A stretch of DNA of 37,714 nt from Curtobacterium sp. MCBA15_001 (GTDB taxonomy: Bacteria > Actinomycetota > Actinomycetes > Actinomycetales > Microbacteriaceae), in assembly GCF_001864835.1 (NCBI RefSeq), contig NZ_MJGI01000023.1, positions 322,525-360,238 on the forward strand, in the 5' to 3' direction. Both the position numbers and the translations under genes were made by a program. Numbering within the stretch: position 1 is the stretch's first letter; every line of letters begins with the position of its first letter. Shown here piece by piece: positions 15,851 through 22,929 of this stretch. The notes under the pieces are model-generated. The model did no database searches. It was given only the letters and a program-made list of their open reading frames with translations, and was not told the origin of the DNA.

Positions 15851-16002
15851 CGGCGCGGGCCCGACTCGTGGTCCTGCCCGCGCGTGCAGGTGCACCGCAC
15901 ACGGATGCGGTCGCCGCTCCGCATTCCGGTGAACACCTCGATGTGGGGCTCCCCGGTGGCCTGCCCGGGTGGTCGCTGCTGATCGGGATCGGTCGTCGTC
16001 AT
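15847..16002 (-). CDS. 51-aa CxC small protein
   Basis: A short open frame starting ATG 16002 and ending in the TGA at 15849-15847. It begins MTTTDPDQQRPPGQATGEPH, continues IEVFTGMRSGDRIRVRCTCT and ends RGQDHESGPRR. A CxC pair (Cys37, Cys39) is followed by a Gln-Asp-x-Glu stretch, recalling the CxC-P-Q-D of the next protein. GGAG stands just upstream of the ATG, and the gene is coupled to the 76-aa gene by an ATGA overlap. The coding call rests on this coupling, the ribosome site and the promoter/palindrome in front of it. Function is unknown; a metal- or redox-linked role is a guess. Confidence 0.6.
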   Translation of the reverse strand: MTTTDPDQQRPPGQATGEPHIEVFTGMRSGDRIRVRCTCTRGQDHESGPRR

Positions 16003-16017
16003 CACTCCGCCTGTCCT

Positions 16018-16039
16018 TCGTCAGACGATCGTCTGACGA
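16018..16039. promoter_or_regulatory. Perfect 22-bp palindrome, candidate TetR operator
   Basis: The core CAGACGATCGTCTG extends to a perfect 22-bp palindrome centred at 16028/16029. It ends 16 nt before the first small gene of the minus-strand set and covers the expected transcription start of the promoter at 16045-16050, so a bound repressor would block initiation. The style matches TetR-family operators, and a TetR gene ends the set. Confidence 0.7.
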
Positions 16040-16044
16040 GCAAG

Positions 16045-16050
16045 ACGGTA
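16045..16050 (-). promoter_or_regulatory. -10 box of the small-protein/chorismate mutase set
   Basis: Minus-strand TACCGT fits TAnnnT and lies 5 bp upstream of the 22-bp palindrome. Transcription would start near 16037, giving a leader of about 35 nt to the ATG at 16002. Confidence 0.5.
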
Positions 16051-16104
16051 CAGCGCGACGACACCGCACCGCGCTGAAGGTGCGCTCAGCGCGGAGCCCG
16101 CGTC

Positions 16105-16557
16105 CTAGGCGCGCAACTGCTCCGCGAGCGAGGCGTTCCGGACCCGGATCAGGTGCGGCACGTACCGCGCCAGGACGAGCACCTCGGCCACCCGCCCGAG
16201 CGGGCCGAGCGGCGCGCGGAACGTGATCTCGTCCACCATCCGCGTGCCACGAGCCGACGGCTCGAACCGGTGCTCGTGCCGGAACCGGGCGAACGGCCCA
16301 CGTACCTGTTCGTCGACGAACCGGTTCGGAGCCTCCAACGCGGTGATCCGTGACGTCATCTGCCACACGATCCCGAGGTGTCGCGCGCGCCACGTGACGG
16401 ACTCGCCGAGCCCGATGGTGCCGGACGTCGTGCCGGCCACGGCACGCTCGCCACTGTCGGCCATCGACGTCTCGTGCGCACCGATGTCCAGCGAGATCGC
16501 GCACGCGCGCTCCGGCGGCACGTCGAGTTCGGTCACGACGCGGAACGACACGGTCAT
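16105..16557 (-). CDS. SRPBCC family protein
   Basis: A 150-aa START/Bet v1-like (SRPBCC) protein, a fold with a hydrophobic pocket used for small lipophilic ligands. Cues are FRVVTELDVPPERACAISLD at the N-terminus, ALEAPNRFVDEQVRGPFARF, the central RHEHRFE, GTRMVDEITFRAP, and the C-terminal helix. The ligand and role are unknown. The ATG at 16557 has CAGGAT 6 nt upstream and no Shine-Dalgarno sequence. It diverges from the YeiH gene with only 32 bp between the two start codons. Confidence 0.82.
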   Translation of the reverse strand: MTVSFRVVTELDVPPERACAISLDIGAHETSMADSGERAVAGTTSGTIGLGESVTWRARHLGIVWQMTSRITALEAPNRFVDEQVRGPFARFRHEHRFEPSARGTRMVDEITFRAPLGPLGRVAEVLVLARYVPHLIRVRNASLAEQLRA

Positions 16558-16563
16558 GTGGTC

Positions 16564-16569
16564 ATCCTG
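16564..16569 (-). promoter_or_regulatory. -10 box for leaderless SRPBCC gene
   Basis: Minus-strand CAGGAT, 6 nt before the ATG at 16557. It faces the identical plus-strand hexamer at 16578-16583 in a 32-bp divergent gap. Confidence 0.45.
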
Positions 16570-16577
16570 GCGCAGGG

Positions 16578-16583
16578 CAGGAT
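16578..16583 (+). promoter_or_regulatory. -10 box for leaderless yeiH gene
   Basis: Plus-strand CAGGAT, 6 nt before the GTG at 16590. Its -35 region must overlap the divergent promoter or the SRPBCC coding sequence. Confidence 0.45.
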
Positions 16584-16589
16584 GGTCGC

Positions 16590-17645
16590 GTGTCATCGAC
16601 GATGGAAACGGCCAGGAGGCTCGCCCCCGGTCTCGCGCTCGCCACCGGCATCGCCGTGGTCGCCACGGTCATCGGTCGGTTGCTGCCGGTCGTCGGCGCG
16701 CCGGTCAGCGGCGTGGTGCTCGGCGCCGTCATCGGGATGATCCGTCGCCCGGCCGCCGCCCTGAAGCCCGGCATCACGACCGCGAGCAAGTTCGTGCTCC
16801 AGCTCGCGGTGGTGCTGCTCGGCGCCCAGCTGTCCCTGCTCGAGGTCGCTCGCGTCGGCGTCGAGTCGCTGCCGGTGATGCTCGGCACACTCGTCCTCTG
16901 CCTGCTCGCGGCGTGGGGCGTCGGGCGGCTGCTCGGCGTCGTCGGCAACCTGCGCACCCTGATCGGGGTCGGGACGGGCATCTGCGGCGCATCCGCGATC
17001 GCCGCGGTCACACCCGTGATCGGCGCCGTGTCGGTCGAGGTCGCGTACGCCGTGTCCACGATCTTCCTGTTCAACGTCGCCGCCGTGATCGTCTTCCCCG
17101 TGGTCGGGCACGCACTGGGCATGAGCCAGCACGCGTTCGGCCTGTTCGCCGGCACCGCCGTGAACGACACGTCCTCGGTCGTCGCAGCGGCGAGCACCTA
17201 CGGTACGCAGGCCGCGAACTTCGCGGTCGTGGTCAAGCTCGTCCGCACGCTCATGATCATCCCGATCGTGCTCGGCCTGGCGTGGCTGGTCGGGCGGCGT
17301 GAGCAGGCGGCAGCGCGACTCGCGGCTGCGGACGACGGCGTCCCGGCAGCCGAGCGGCCCCCGTGGACCCTGCGCCGGATCGTGAAGCTCGTGCCCTGGT
17401 TCCTCATCGGGTTCGTCATCGCTGCTGCCGTCAACTCCACCGGCGTCCTCCCCGGGCCCGTGCACCCCGCCATCTCGACCGTCGCCGCGTTCCTGATCAC
17501 CGTCGCACTGAGCGCGATCGGGCTGTCCACCGACGTCGCCGGGTTCCGCCGCGCCGGGTTCCGACCGTTGGTGCTCGGACTCGTGCTGTGGCTCGTCGTG
17601 ACCGGCTCGAGCCTGGGCCTGATGGCACTGACCGGGGCGCTGTAG
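16590..17645 (+). CDS. YeiH family putative sulfate exporter
   Basis: A 351-aa polytopic membrane protein of the YeiH/UPF0324 family (annotated as putative sulfate exporter; transport function is poorly tested). Family signatures are GTGICGASAIAAVTP, FGLFAGTAVNDTSSVVAA and about ten hydrophobic segments, with a cytosolic loop around residues 225-260. The GTG at 16590 is supported by a -10-like CAGGAT 6 nt upstream; an ATG four codons later is the alternative. The TAG stop supplies the first bases of the -10 box of the following dipeptidase. Confidence 0.87.
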   Translation: MSSTMETARRLAPGLALATGIAVVATVIGRLLPVVGAPVSGVVLGAVIGMIRRPAAALKPGITTASKFVLQLAVVLLGAQLSLLEVARVGVESLPVMLGTLVLCLLAAWGVGRLLGVVGNLRTLIGVGTGICGASAIAAVTPVIGAVSVEVAYAVSTIFLFNVAAVIVFPVVGHALGMSQHAFGLFAGTAVNDTSSVVAAASTYGTQAANFAVVVKLVRTLMIIPIVLGLAWLVGRREQAAARLAAADDGVPAAERPPWTLRRIVKLVPWFLIGFVIAAAVNSTGVLPGPVHPAISTVAAFLITVALSAIGLSTDVAGFRRAGFRPLVLGLVLWLVVTGSSLGLMALTGAL

Positions 17646-17648
17646 CGT
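17643..17648 (+). promoter_or_regulatory. -10 box overlapping the upstream stop codon
   Basis: TAGCGT lies 7 nt before the dipeptidase ATG; its first three bases are the TAG stop of the YeiH gene. The dipeptidase can therefore be made from a leaderless transcript as well as by read-through. Confidence 0.5.
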
Positions 17649-17655
17649 CGGGGGC

Positions 17656-18684
17656 ATGACTGCTCCGTTCCCGGTGATCGACGGCCACAACGACCTGCCC
17701 TGGGAGCGCCGCGAGTCGCACGACTCCGGCGTCGAGGGCATCGACTCCGAGCAGGACTCGCTGCACACCGACCTGCCGAAGCTGCGCACCGGCGGTGTCG
17801 TCGGGCAGTTCTGGTCGGTGTTCGTGCCCGCCGACGATCCCGACCCCGTCCGGACCACGTTGCAGCAGGTCGACCTGGCACACCGGATCATCGAGCGGTA
17901 CCCGGACGACCTCGCGCTCGCCCGCACCGCCGGCGAGGTCCGGTCGGCCGTCGCGTCCGGTCGGATCGCGTCACTGCTGGGCGCCGAGGGCGGTCACTCC
18001 ATCGGTGACGACCTCGCCGTGCTCCGCGACCTCGCCCGGCTCGGCGTGCGCTACATGACGCTGACGCACAACGACGACACCCCGTGGGCCGACTCGGCGA
18101 CCGGTGCCCGCGCGCACGGCGGGCTGACCGACCGCGGCCGGCAGGTCGTGGCCGAGATGGAGCGCATCGGCATGCTCGTCGACCTGTCCCACACCGCACC
18201 GGACACCATGCGCGACACGCTCGACGTGGCCACGCAGCCGGTGGTCTTCAGCCACTCGTCGACCGTCGCCGTGAACGACCACCCGCGGAACGTCCCCGAC
18301 GACGTGCTCGCCCGCCTGGCCGACAACGGCGGCGTCGTGATGATCACGTTCGTCCCGAAGTTCGTCTCGCGTGCATGGGCCGACTGGGAGGACGCGGGCT
18401 CGGTCGGCCAGGGCCCGCTGGTCACGGTGTCCGACGTCGCCGACCACGTCGAGCACGCGCGGGACGTCGCCGGTGCCGCGCACATCGGCCTCGGCGGGGA
18501 CTACGACGGCACTCCGGTGCTGCCGCCGGACCTGCGCGACGTCTCGCGGTACCCGGTCCTGGCCGCGGAGCTCGAGCGGCGGGGCTGGGGTGCGTCCGAC
18601 CTCGAGGCGCTGGCCAGCGGCAACGTCCTCCGCGTGCTCGAGGCCACCGACGCGCGCTTCGCCGGCACGGCGTTCGTGCGGTAG
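17656..18684 (+). CDS. M19 family membrane-type dipeptidase
   Basis: A 342-aa dinuclear-zinc dipeptidase of family M19 (renal dipeptidase-like), expected to cleave dipeptides, including those with a D-residue at the C-terminal side. Ligands are visible: His11 and Asp13 (DGHNDLPW), the bridging Glu111 (GAEGGHSI), His179 (DLSHT), His200 (FSHSS) and the Asp in GLGGDYDG. No signal peptide is seen, so it should be cytosolic. Length and motifs are complete. No pathway partner adjoins it. Confidence 0.92.
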   Translation: MTAPFPVIDGHNDLPWERRESHDSGVEGIDSEQDSLHTDLPKLRTGGVVGQFWSVFVPADDPDPVRTTLQQVDLAHRIIERYPDDLALARTAGEVRSAVASGRIASLLGAEGGHSIGDDLAVLRDLARLGVRYMTLTHNDDTPWADSATGARAHGGLTDRGRQVVAEMERIGMLVDLSHTAPDTMRDTLDVATQPVVFSHSSTVAVNDHPRNVPDDVLARLADNGGVVMITFVPKFVSRAWADWEDAGSVGQGPLVTVSDVADHVEHARDVAGAAHIGLGGDYDGTPVLPPDLRDVSRYPVLAAELERRGWGASDLEALASGNVLRVLEATDARFAGTAFVR

Positions 18685-18705
18685 CGCCCGCGCGCGGACC
18701 GGCGG

Positions 18706-19122
18706 TCAGCCGTACGTCGGGAACTGTGGCCAGCCGTCCGGGCTGTCCTCCCACTCCTGCTGCCGACCGTAGGCCGTCCGGTCCATGATCTGCGCGACCG
18801 GCGAGATCGCCTCGGTGCCGCGGGCCGTCGTGGAGTACGTCAGGTACGGCACCCCGTCGCGCAGCAGGTAGTACGAGTACCCGGGCACCGGCCCTTCCGG
18901 CTGCGTCCACCCCCAGTCGTCGTGGTAGCTCGTCCCACCCGAGGACACCCACGTGTGCGGCCATCCGCGCGCCCGCCGCCAGGACTGGAGCTGCTCGGTC
19001 GGCGCTTCGGACACCATCGCGAACGCGATGCCCTCGTCGTCGAGCCGGCTCATGTCCGCGGGCAGGTTGTCGACGCCCCAGGTGCACGCCGGGCACGCCT
19101 CGTCCCACGACGGGGCGTACAT
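18706..19122 (-). pseudogene. DUF899 family protein, N-terminally truncated
   Basis: The 138 residues from the ATG at 19122 match the thioredoxin-like DUF899 family from its YAPSWDEACPACTWGVDN motif onward (YHDDWGWTQPEG, PGYSYYLLRDG and the C-terminus are intact). Full-length members have some 70-90 further N-terminal residues (helical region plus the strand before the CPAC motif), which are absent. Upstream of 19122 the minus frame stays open but is only antisense to the YhcG remnant, with no family resemblance. The gene therefore looks decapitated at the junction with the neighbouring nuclease gene. A shortened protein might still be made, but I see no ribosome site. Confidence 0.72.
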
Positions 19123-19145
19123 GATCCACCTGTACTGGACGATCG
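19112..19145. other. Recombination junction joining two truncated genes
   Basis: Within about 30 bp, the minus strand gives the DUF899 stretch YRWIMYAPSW and the plus strand the YhcG stretch MIHLYWTIGS. The two ATG codons interlock in one CATG at 19120-19123. Both genes lack what should precede this point. No inverted repeats, target duplication or transposase are seen. Confidence 0.6.
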
Positions 19146-20032
19146 GTTCAGTGCTCCTGTACCGGTCGGAGCGCAGCCGTTGGGGAAGTGGTGTCCTGAC
19201 GCGCCTGGCGGACGACCTCCGGCGGTCCTTCCCGGAAGTGAAGGGGTTCTCCGCGACCAACCTGAAGTACATGCGCCAACTGGCTGCGGCTTGGCCTGAC
19301 GAAACCTCATTAGGTCCACGAGGTGTGGACCAATTGCCCTGGGGTCATCTCCGGACGCTGTTGCCGGTCGAAGACGCGACCCGACGCGAGCGCTACATCC
19401 GAGCGGCCGTCGACCACGGCTGGTCTCGGCATGTCCTCGTCCACAACCTCCGGACGAATGCACTCGAACGAAGTGGGACGCAACCCACCAACTTCGGGCG
19501 TCTGCTCGAACCGGACAGTGCAGCCCTGGCGCAGGAACTCACCCGTGACCCGTACGTCCTCGACTTCCTCGCGGTGGATGACGACCGCGGCGAACGCGCA
19601 CTCGAGCGGGCGATGGTCGACCGGATCGCGGACACCCTCCGCGAGCTGGGCACCGGCTTCGCCTTCGTCGGCCGCCAGGTGCACCTCGACGTCAACGGGA
19701 ACGACTTCTTCGTCGATCTGCTCTTCTTCCACGTGGAGCAGCTCCGCTACGTCGTCGTGGAACTCAAGCGCGGGGAGTTCCGCCCGGAGCACCTGGGCCA
19801 GCTCTCCTTCTCCGTCGCCGTCGTCGACGACACGATGCGGCTCCCGGTCCACGCCGAGACCGTCGGGCTGCTGCTCGTCACCGGCAAGGACGAGGCGGTC
19901 GTCCGGTATGCACTCGGGACGTCGAGCGCGCCCGTGGGAGTCGCGAGCTACGACCTGCTCCCGCCCGAGTTGCAGCGCGCACTGCCGTCGGAGGCCGACC
20001 TGCGGCGCGCGCTGGAGGGAGCGCCCGGCTGA
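19121..20032 (+). pseudogene. YhcG/DUF1016 PD-(D/E)XK nuclease, 5'-truncated
   Basis: From the ATG at 19121 the frame gives 303 residues of a YhcG-type protein: the DUF1016 N-terminal domain (WGSGVLTRLADDLRRSFPEV, FSATNLKYMRQLAAAWPD, QLPWGH, GWSRHVLVHNL) and a complete PD-(D/E)XK nuclease domain (Asp199 in FFVDLLFFH, Glu214-x-Lys216 in VVELKRG). Usual members have about 25-50 more residues before LYWxIG, missing here at the junction with DUF899. Base composition is less GC-rich than neighbours, suggesting transfer. YhcG proteins occur beside restriction-modification and other defence genes. No ribosome site precedes the ATG, so expression is doubtful, though the catalytic half is intact. Confidence 0.72.
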
Positions 20033-20050
20033 TCGGCCAGGAGGCCCGGC

Positions 20051-20068
20051 GCGGCCCCGGTGGGCCGC
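20051..20068 (+). terminator. Hairpin after the YhcG remnant
   Basis: GCGGCCC (20051-20057) pairs with GGGCCGC (20062-20068) around a CGGT loop, 18 nt after the YhcG stop and before the cysK promoter region. No T-tract follows. Confidence 0.5.
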
Positions 20069-20104
20069 CCGCGTCACGGACAGGGCCACGTCGGATCCGA
20101 TGGC

Positions 20105-20110
20105 TAGGAT
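20105..20110 (+). promoter_or_regulatory. Candidate -10 box of cysK-cysE
   Basis: TAGGAT fits TAnnnT and lies 59 nt before the cysK ATG. No clear -35 hexamer is seen at the standard distance. Confidence 0.4.
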
Positions 20111-20169
20111 CGCAACCGCACCCGCGCCTCCAGGACGGACCGCGCGGCACCGACGTGAGGACGGAACCG

Positions 20170-21108
20170 ATGACCGGCACCATCTACGACAACATCTCGC
20201 AGGCCTTCGGCAACACGCCCCTCGTGCGGCTGAACCGACTGCCCGCCGCAGGCGGCGCAGAGGTCCTGGCCAAGCTCGAGTTCTACAACCCGGGCGCCAG
20301 CGTCAAGGACCGTCTCGGCGTCGCGATCGTCGACGCGGCCGAGGAGTCCGGCGAGCTGCAGCAGGGCGGCACCATCGTCGAGGGGTCGTCGGGCAACACC
20401 GGCATCGCCCTGGCCCTGGTCGGCGCGGCCCGCGGGTACCGGGTCGTCATCACGATGCCCGAGACGATGAGCGTCGAGCGTCGGGCACTCATCCGTGCGT
20501 ACGGCGCCGAGGTCGTGCTGACGCCCGGCTCCGAGGGCATGAAGGGTGCCGTCGCCAAGGCCGCAGCGATCGTCGACGAGACGCCGGGTGCGATCCTCGC
20601 CCACCAGTTCGAGACCGCCGCGAACGCCGCCATCCACCGCCGGACGACGGCCGAGGAGATCCTCCGCGACACCGAGGAGCACGTCGACGTGTTCGTCGCG
20701 GGCGTCGGCACCGGCGGCACGATCACCGGCGTCGGCCAGGTCCTCAAGGAGCGCGTGCCCGGCGTGCAGATCGTCGCGGTCGAGCCGGCCGATTCGCCGC
20801 TGCTGACGAAGGGCACGGCCGGCCCCCACAAGATCCAGGGCATCGGTGCCAACTTCGTGCCCGAGGTCCTCGACCGCTCGGTCATCGACGAGGTCTTCGA
20901 CGTCGAGCTCGACGACGCGCTGCGGGTCGCCCGTGACCTCGGCACGCAGGAGGGCATCCTGTCGGGCATCTCGTCGGGTGCGATCATCCACGCGGCCCTG
21001 GTCATCGCCGCCCGCCCGGAGAACGCGGGCAAGCGCATCGTCGCGATCGTCTGCGACACCGGCGAGCGCTACCTGTCGACCATGCTGTTCGAGGGACTCA
21101 CTGCGTGA
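20170..21108 (+). CDS. cysK: Cysteine synthase A (O-acetylserine sulfhydrylase)
   Basis: A 312-aa fold-type II PLP enzyme making cysteine from O-acetylserine and sulfide. The PLP lysine is Lys46 in GASVKDR; the substrate loop [12 protein letters not shown] is at 71-82; the phosphate-binding [10 protein letters not shown] and the C-terminal SSGAI motif are intact. Length and N-terminus ([19 protein letters not shown]) are those of CysK. The ATG at 20170 is preferred over GTG 20155 because GAGGA lies 8 nt before it. Its stop overlaps the GTG of cysE (GTGA), the standard cysKE pair that forms the cysteine synthase complex. Confidence 0.96.
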   Translation: MTGTIYDNISQAFGNTPLVRLNRLPAAGGAEVLAKLEFYNPGASVKDRLGVAIVDAAEESGELQQGGTIVEGSSGNTGIALALVGAARGYRVVITMPETMSVERRALIRAYGAEVVLTPGSEGMKGAVAKAAAIVDETPGAILAHQFETAANAAIHRRTTAEEILRDTEEHVDVFVAGVGTGGTITGVGQVLKERVPGVQIVAVEPADSPLLTKGTAGPHKIQGIGANFVPEVLDRSVIDEVFDVELDDALRVARDLGTQEGILSGISSGAIIHAALVIAARPENAGKRIVAIVCDTGERYLSTMLFEGLTA

Positions 21109-21686
21109 CCCCTCGCCGACCAGGCGTGCTGCGCACCGTCCGCGAGGACCTGGCCGCCGCACGCCGTGGCGACCCCGCCGCACGTGGGGACCTGGAGAAC
21201 GCGGTGGTGTACTCGGGCCTGCACGCGATCTGGGCGTACCGCCTGGCACACCGGCTGTGGGTCGCGCGGGACCTGCCCGGCTCCCGCTTCGCCGCGCGGG
21301 TCGTGGCGCAGACCGCCCGGGCGCTGACCGGCATCGAGATCCACCCCGGTGCACGGATCGGACGCCGGTTCTTCATCGACCACGGCATGGGCGTCGTCAT
21401 CGGTGAGACCGCCGTCGTCGGGGACGACGTCCTGGTGTTCCACGGCGTGACCCTCGGCGGCCGCGGGGGAGCGCACGGACCGGGGGCGAAACGGCACCCG
21501 ACCGTGGGTGACCGCGTCGTGCTCGGGGCGGGGTCGTCGCTGATCGGCGCGATCACCGTCGGCGCGGACTCGGTCGTCGGGGCGAACACCGTCGTGACGA
21601 AGGACGTCCCCGCCGGCTCGGTGGTGACCGGTGTCGCCGGGACCCCCCGGCCGCGCTCCGGCGGCGAGGGCGTCCCGACGCTCTGA
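21105..21686 (+). CDS. cysE: Serine O-acetyltransferase
   Basis: A 193-aa serine acetyltransferase of the short, EpsC-like type, providing O-acetylserine for CysK. A helical N-terminus is followed by a left-handed beta-helix of hexapeptide repeats (about 74-170). Asp92-His93 ([11 protein letters not shown]) and His113 (VFHGVTLGG) are the active-site residues. The start is GTG 21105, overlapping the cysK stop. The C-terminus (GVPTL) has no terminal Ile, which in many CysE proteins inserts into the CysK active site; the interaction may differ here. Confidence 0.95.
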   Translation: MTPRRPGVLRTVREDLAAARRGDPAARGDLENAVVYSGLHAIWAYRLAHRLWVARDLPGSRFAARVVAQTARALTGIEIHPGARIGRRFFIDHGMGVVIGETAVVGDDVLVFHGVTLGGRGGAHGPGAKRHPTVGDRVVLGAGSSLIGAITVGADSVVGANTVVTKDVPAGSVVTGVAGTPRPRSGGEGVPTL

Positions 21687-21722
21687 CCGGCCGCCGTCTG
21701 CGGTGTCCGGCATGCTGGTGCG

Positions 21723-22106
21723 ATGGACGGTGTCGCACTGCACGAGGTCGCGGTCCGCACGGCGCTCGGCCTGCCGGCGGTCGAGGAGACCCAGCCCTTC
21801 GGCGAGGGCGCCTTCGTCTACAAGGTCGTCGGCAAGATGTTCGTGATGACGTCGGAGCTGCGCGGTGTGCCGATCGTCAACCTGAAGTGCGCGCCTCCGC
21901 ACGGCGCCGCGCTGGTCCGCGACCTCGCCGAGGTCACCCCGGGGTGGCACATGAACAAGCGGCACTGGATCACGCTGTCGCCAGGGGACGGCATCGACGA
22001 GACCCTGGTCGAGGACCTCGTCGCGAACGCGTACGACCTCGTCGTCGCCGGGCTGCCCCGAGCGAAGCGACCGCTCGACCCGACGCGCGGGCGCGACGCG
22101 GGCTGA
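21723..22106 (+). CDS. MmcQ/YjbR family DNA-binding-fold protein
   Basis: A 127-aa protein of the MmcQ/YjbR (CyaY-like fold) family. Cues are GLPAVEETQPFGEGAFVYKV, KMFVMTSE, VNLKCAPPHG and the C-terminal NKRHWITL followed by a helix. Family members are small single-domain proteins called DNA-binding from structure; the cellular role is not established. CATGCT lies 6 nt before the ATG and there is no ribosome site, so the mRNA may be leaderless. It stands alone between cysE and the deaminase fusion. Confidence 0.85.
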   Translation: MDGVALHEVAVRTALGLPAVEETQPFGEGAFVYKVVGKMFVMTSELRGVPIVNLKCAPPHGAALVRDLAEVTPGWHMNKRHWITLSPGDGIDETLVEDLVANAYDLVVAGLPRAKRPLDPTRGRDAG

Positions 22107-22179
22107 GGGCGGCGCCGGCGTCCGCGACCGCGCCCGCCTCCGGCTCCGGCTCCGCGCAGCGGCGTGGCAGGGTGGACTC

Positions 22180-22929
22180 ATGCTCTGGCGCACCGACGCG
22201 ATGGTCCTCGACGCAGCGACCGAGATCGCAGCCCGACTCGACGACGCCCCGCACGACCACGCCGCCCGCACCGACGACACCACCCACACCGTCGCCGCCG
22301 CGGCGATCGACCTCTCCGGACGCGTGCACGTCGCGACGAACGTCTTCCACTTCACCGGCGGTCCCTGCGCCGAACTCGCGGTCCTCGGTGCCGCCCGGGC
22401 GGTCTCGGACGACCCGGTGATGACGATCGTCGCGGTGGGCGACCGCGGCCGCGGTGTCCTCGCGCCGTGCGGACGGTGCCGACAGGTGCTGCTCGACCTG
22501 CAGCCGCAGGCCCTGGTGCTCGTCCCCGGGCAGGCGGACGGTGCGCCCGAGGCCGTCCCGGTGCGGAGCCTGCTGCCCCGGGCCTATGCGTGGCCGGACG
22601 CCCCGGCGCCGCGGGTCGTGCGCTTCAACGGGCGCTACCGCGACGCCGTGCTCGCCGGCCGGAAGACCGCGACGATCCGGTACGACGACCCGCAGGGCAC
22701 GGGGCCGACGACGTTCGTGTTCGAGGACGAGCGTGCCGAGGGGTTCACCACGACACCGGCGCTCGTCACCTCGGTCGTGCGCAAGCGCGTCGCCGACATC
22801 GACGCGGACGACGCACGGGACGAGGACGCCGGCACGGTCGCGGACCTCCGGGCCGGCCTGCTCGGGCACTACCCGCAGCTGCGCGACGAGGACGAGGTCG
22901 ACGTAGCGCGGTTCAGCGTGCGTCCGTGA
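22180..22929 (+). CDS. Blasticidin-S-deaminase-like/ASCH domain fusion
   Basis: A 249-aa two-domain protein. Residues 1 to about 140 form a cytidine-deaminase fold closely resembling blasticidin-S deaminase: NVFHFTGGPCAELAVLG holds zinc ligand Cys63 and catalytic Glu65, and APCGRCRQVLLDL holds Cys97 and Cys100; RSLLPRAYAW matches the BSD C-terminus. Residues about 145-249 form an ASCH domain (RYRDAVLAGRKTATIRY). Its Lys162 and Thr165 match Lys21 and Thr24 of E. coli YqfB, an N4-acetylcytidine amidohydrolase, and an acidic cluster (214-216) lies near the YqfB Glu74 position. Sequential N4-deacetylation and deamination of cytidine derivatives is therefore possible (inference). CAGGGT lies 6 nt before the ATG; ATG 22201 is an alternative start. 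Its 3' end overlaps the convergent MOSC gene by 17 bp. Confidence 0.88.
   Translation: MLWRTDAMVLDAATEIAARLDDAPHDHAARTDDTTHTVAAAAIDLSGRVHVATNVFHFTGGPCAELAVLGAARAVSDDPVMTIVAVGDRGRGVLAPCGRCRQVLLDLQPQALVLVPGQADGAPEAVPVRSLLPRAYAWPDAPAPRVVRFNGRYRDAVLAGRKTATIRYDDPQGTGPTTFVFEDERAEGFTTTPALVTSVVRKRVADIDADDARDEDAGTVADLRAGLLGHYPQLRDEDEVDVARFSVRP

Noticed and set aside
18706..19272. A longer DUF899 gene starting at the ATG at 19272
   Set aside because: Residues before 19122 are antisense to well-conserved YhcG sequence and do not resemble the DUF899 N-terminus.
18700..20100. An insertion sequence or genomic island around the YhcG remnant
   Set aside because: No transposase, integrase, terminal inverted repeats or direct target repeats are visible; only base composition and gene truncation point to transfer.
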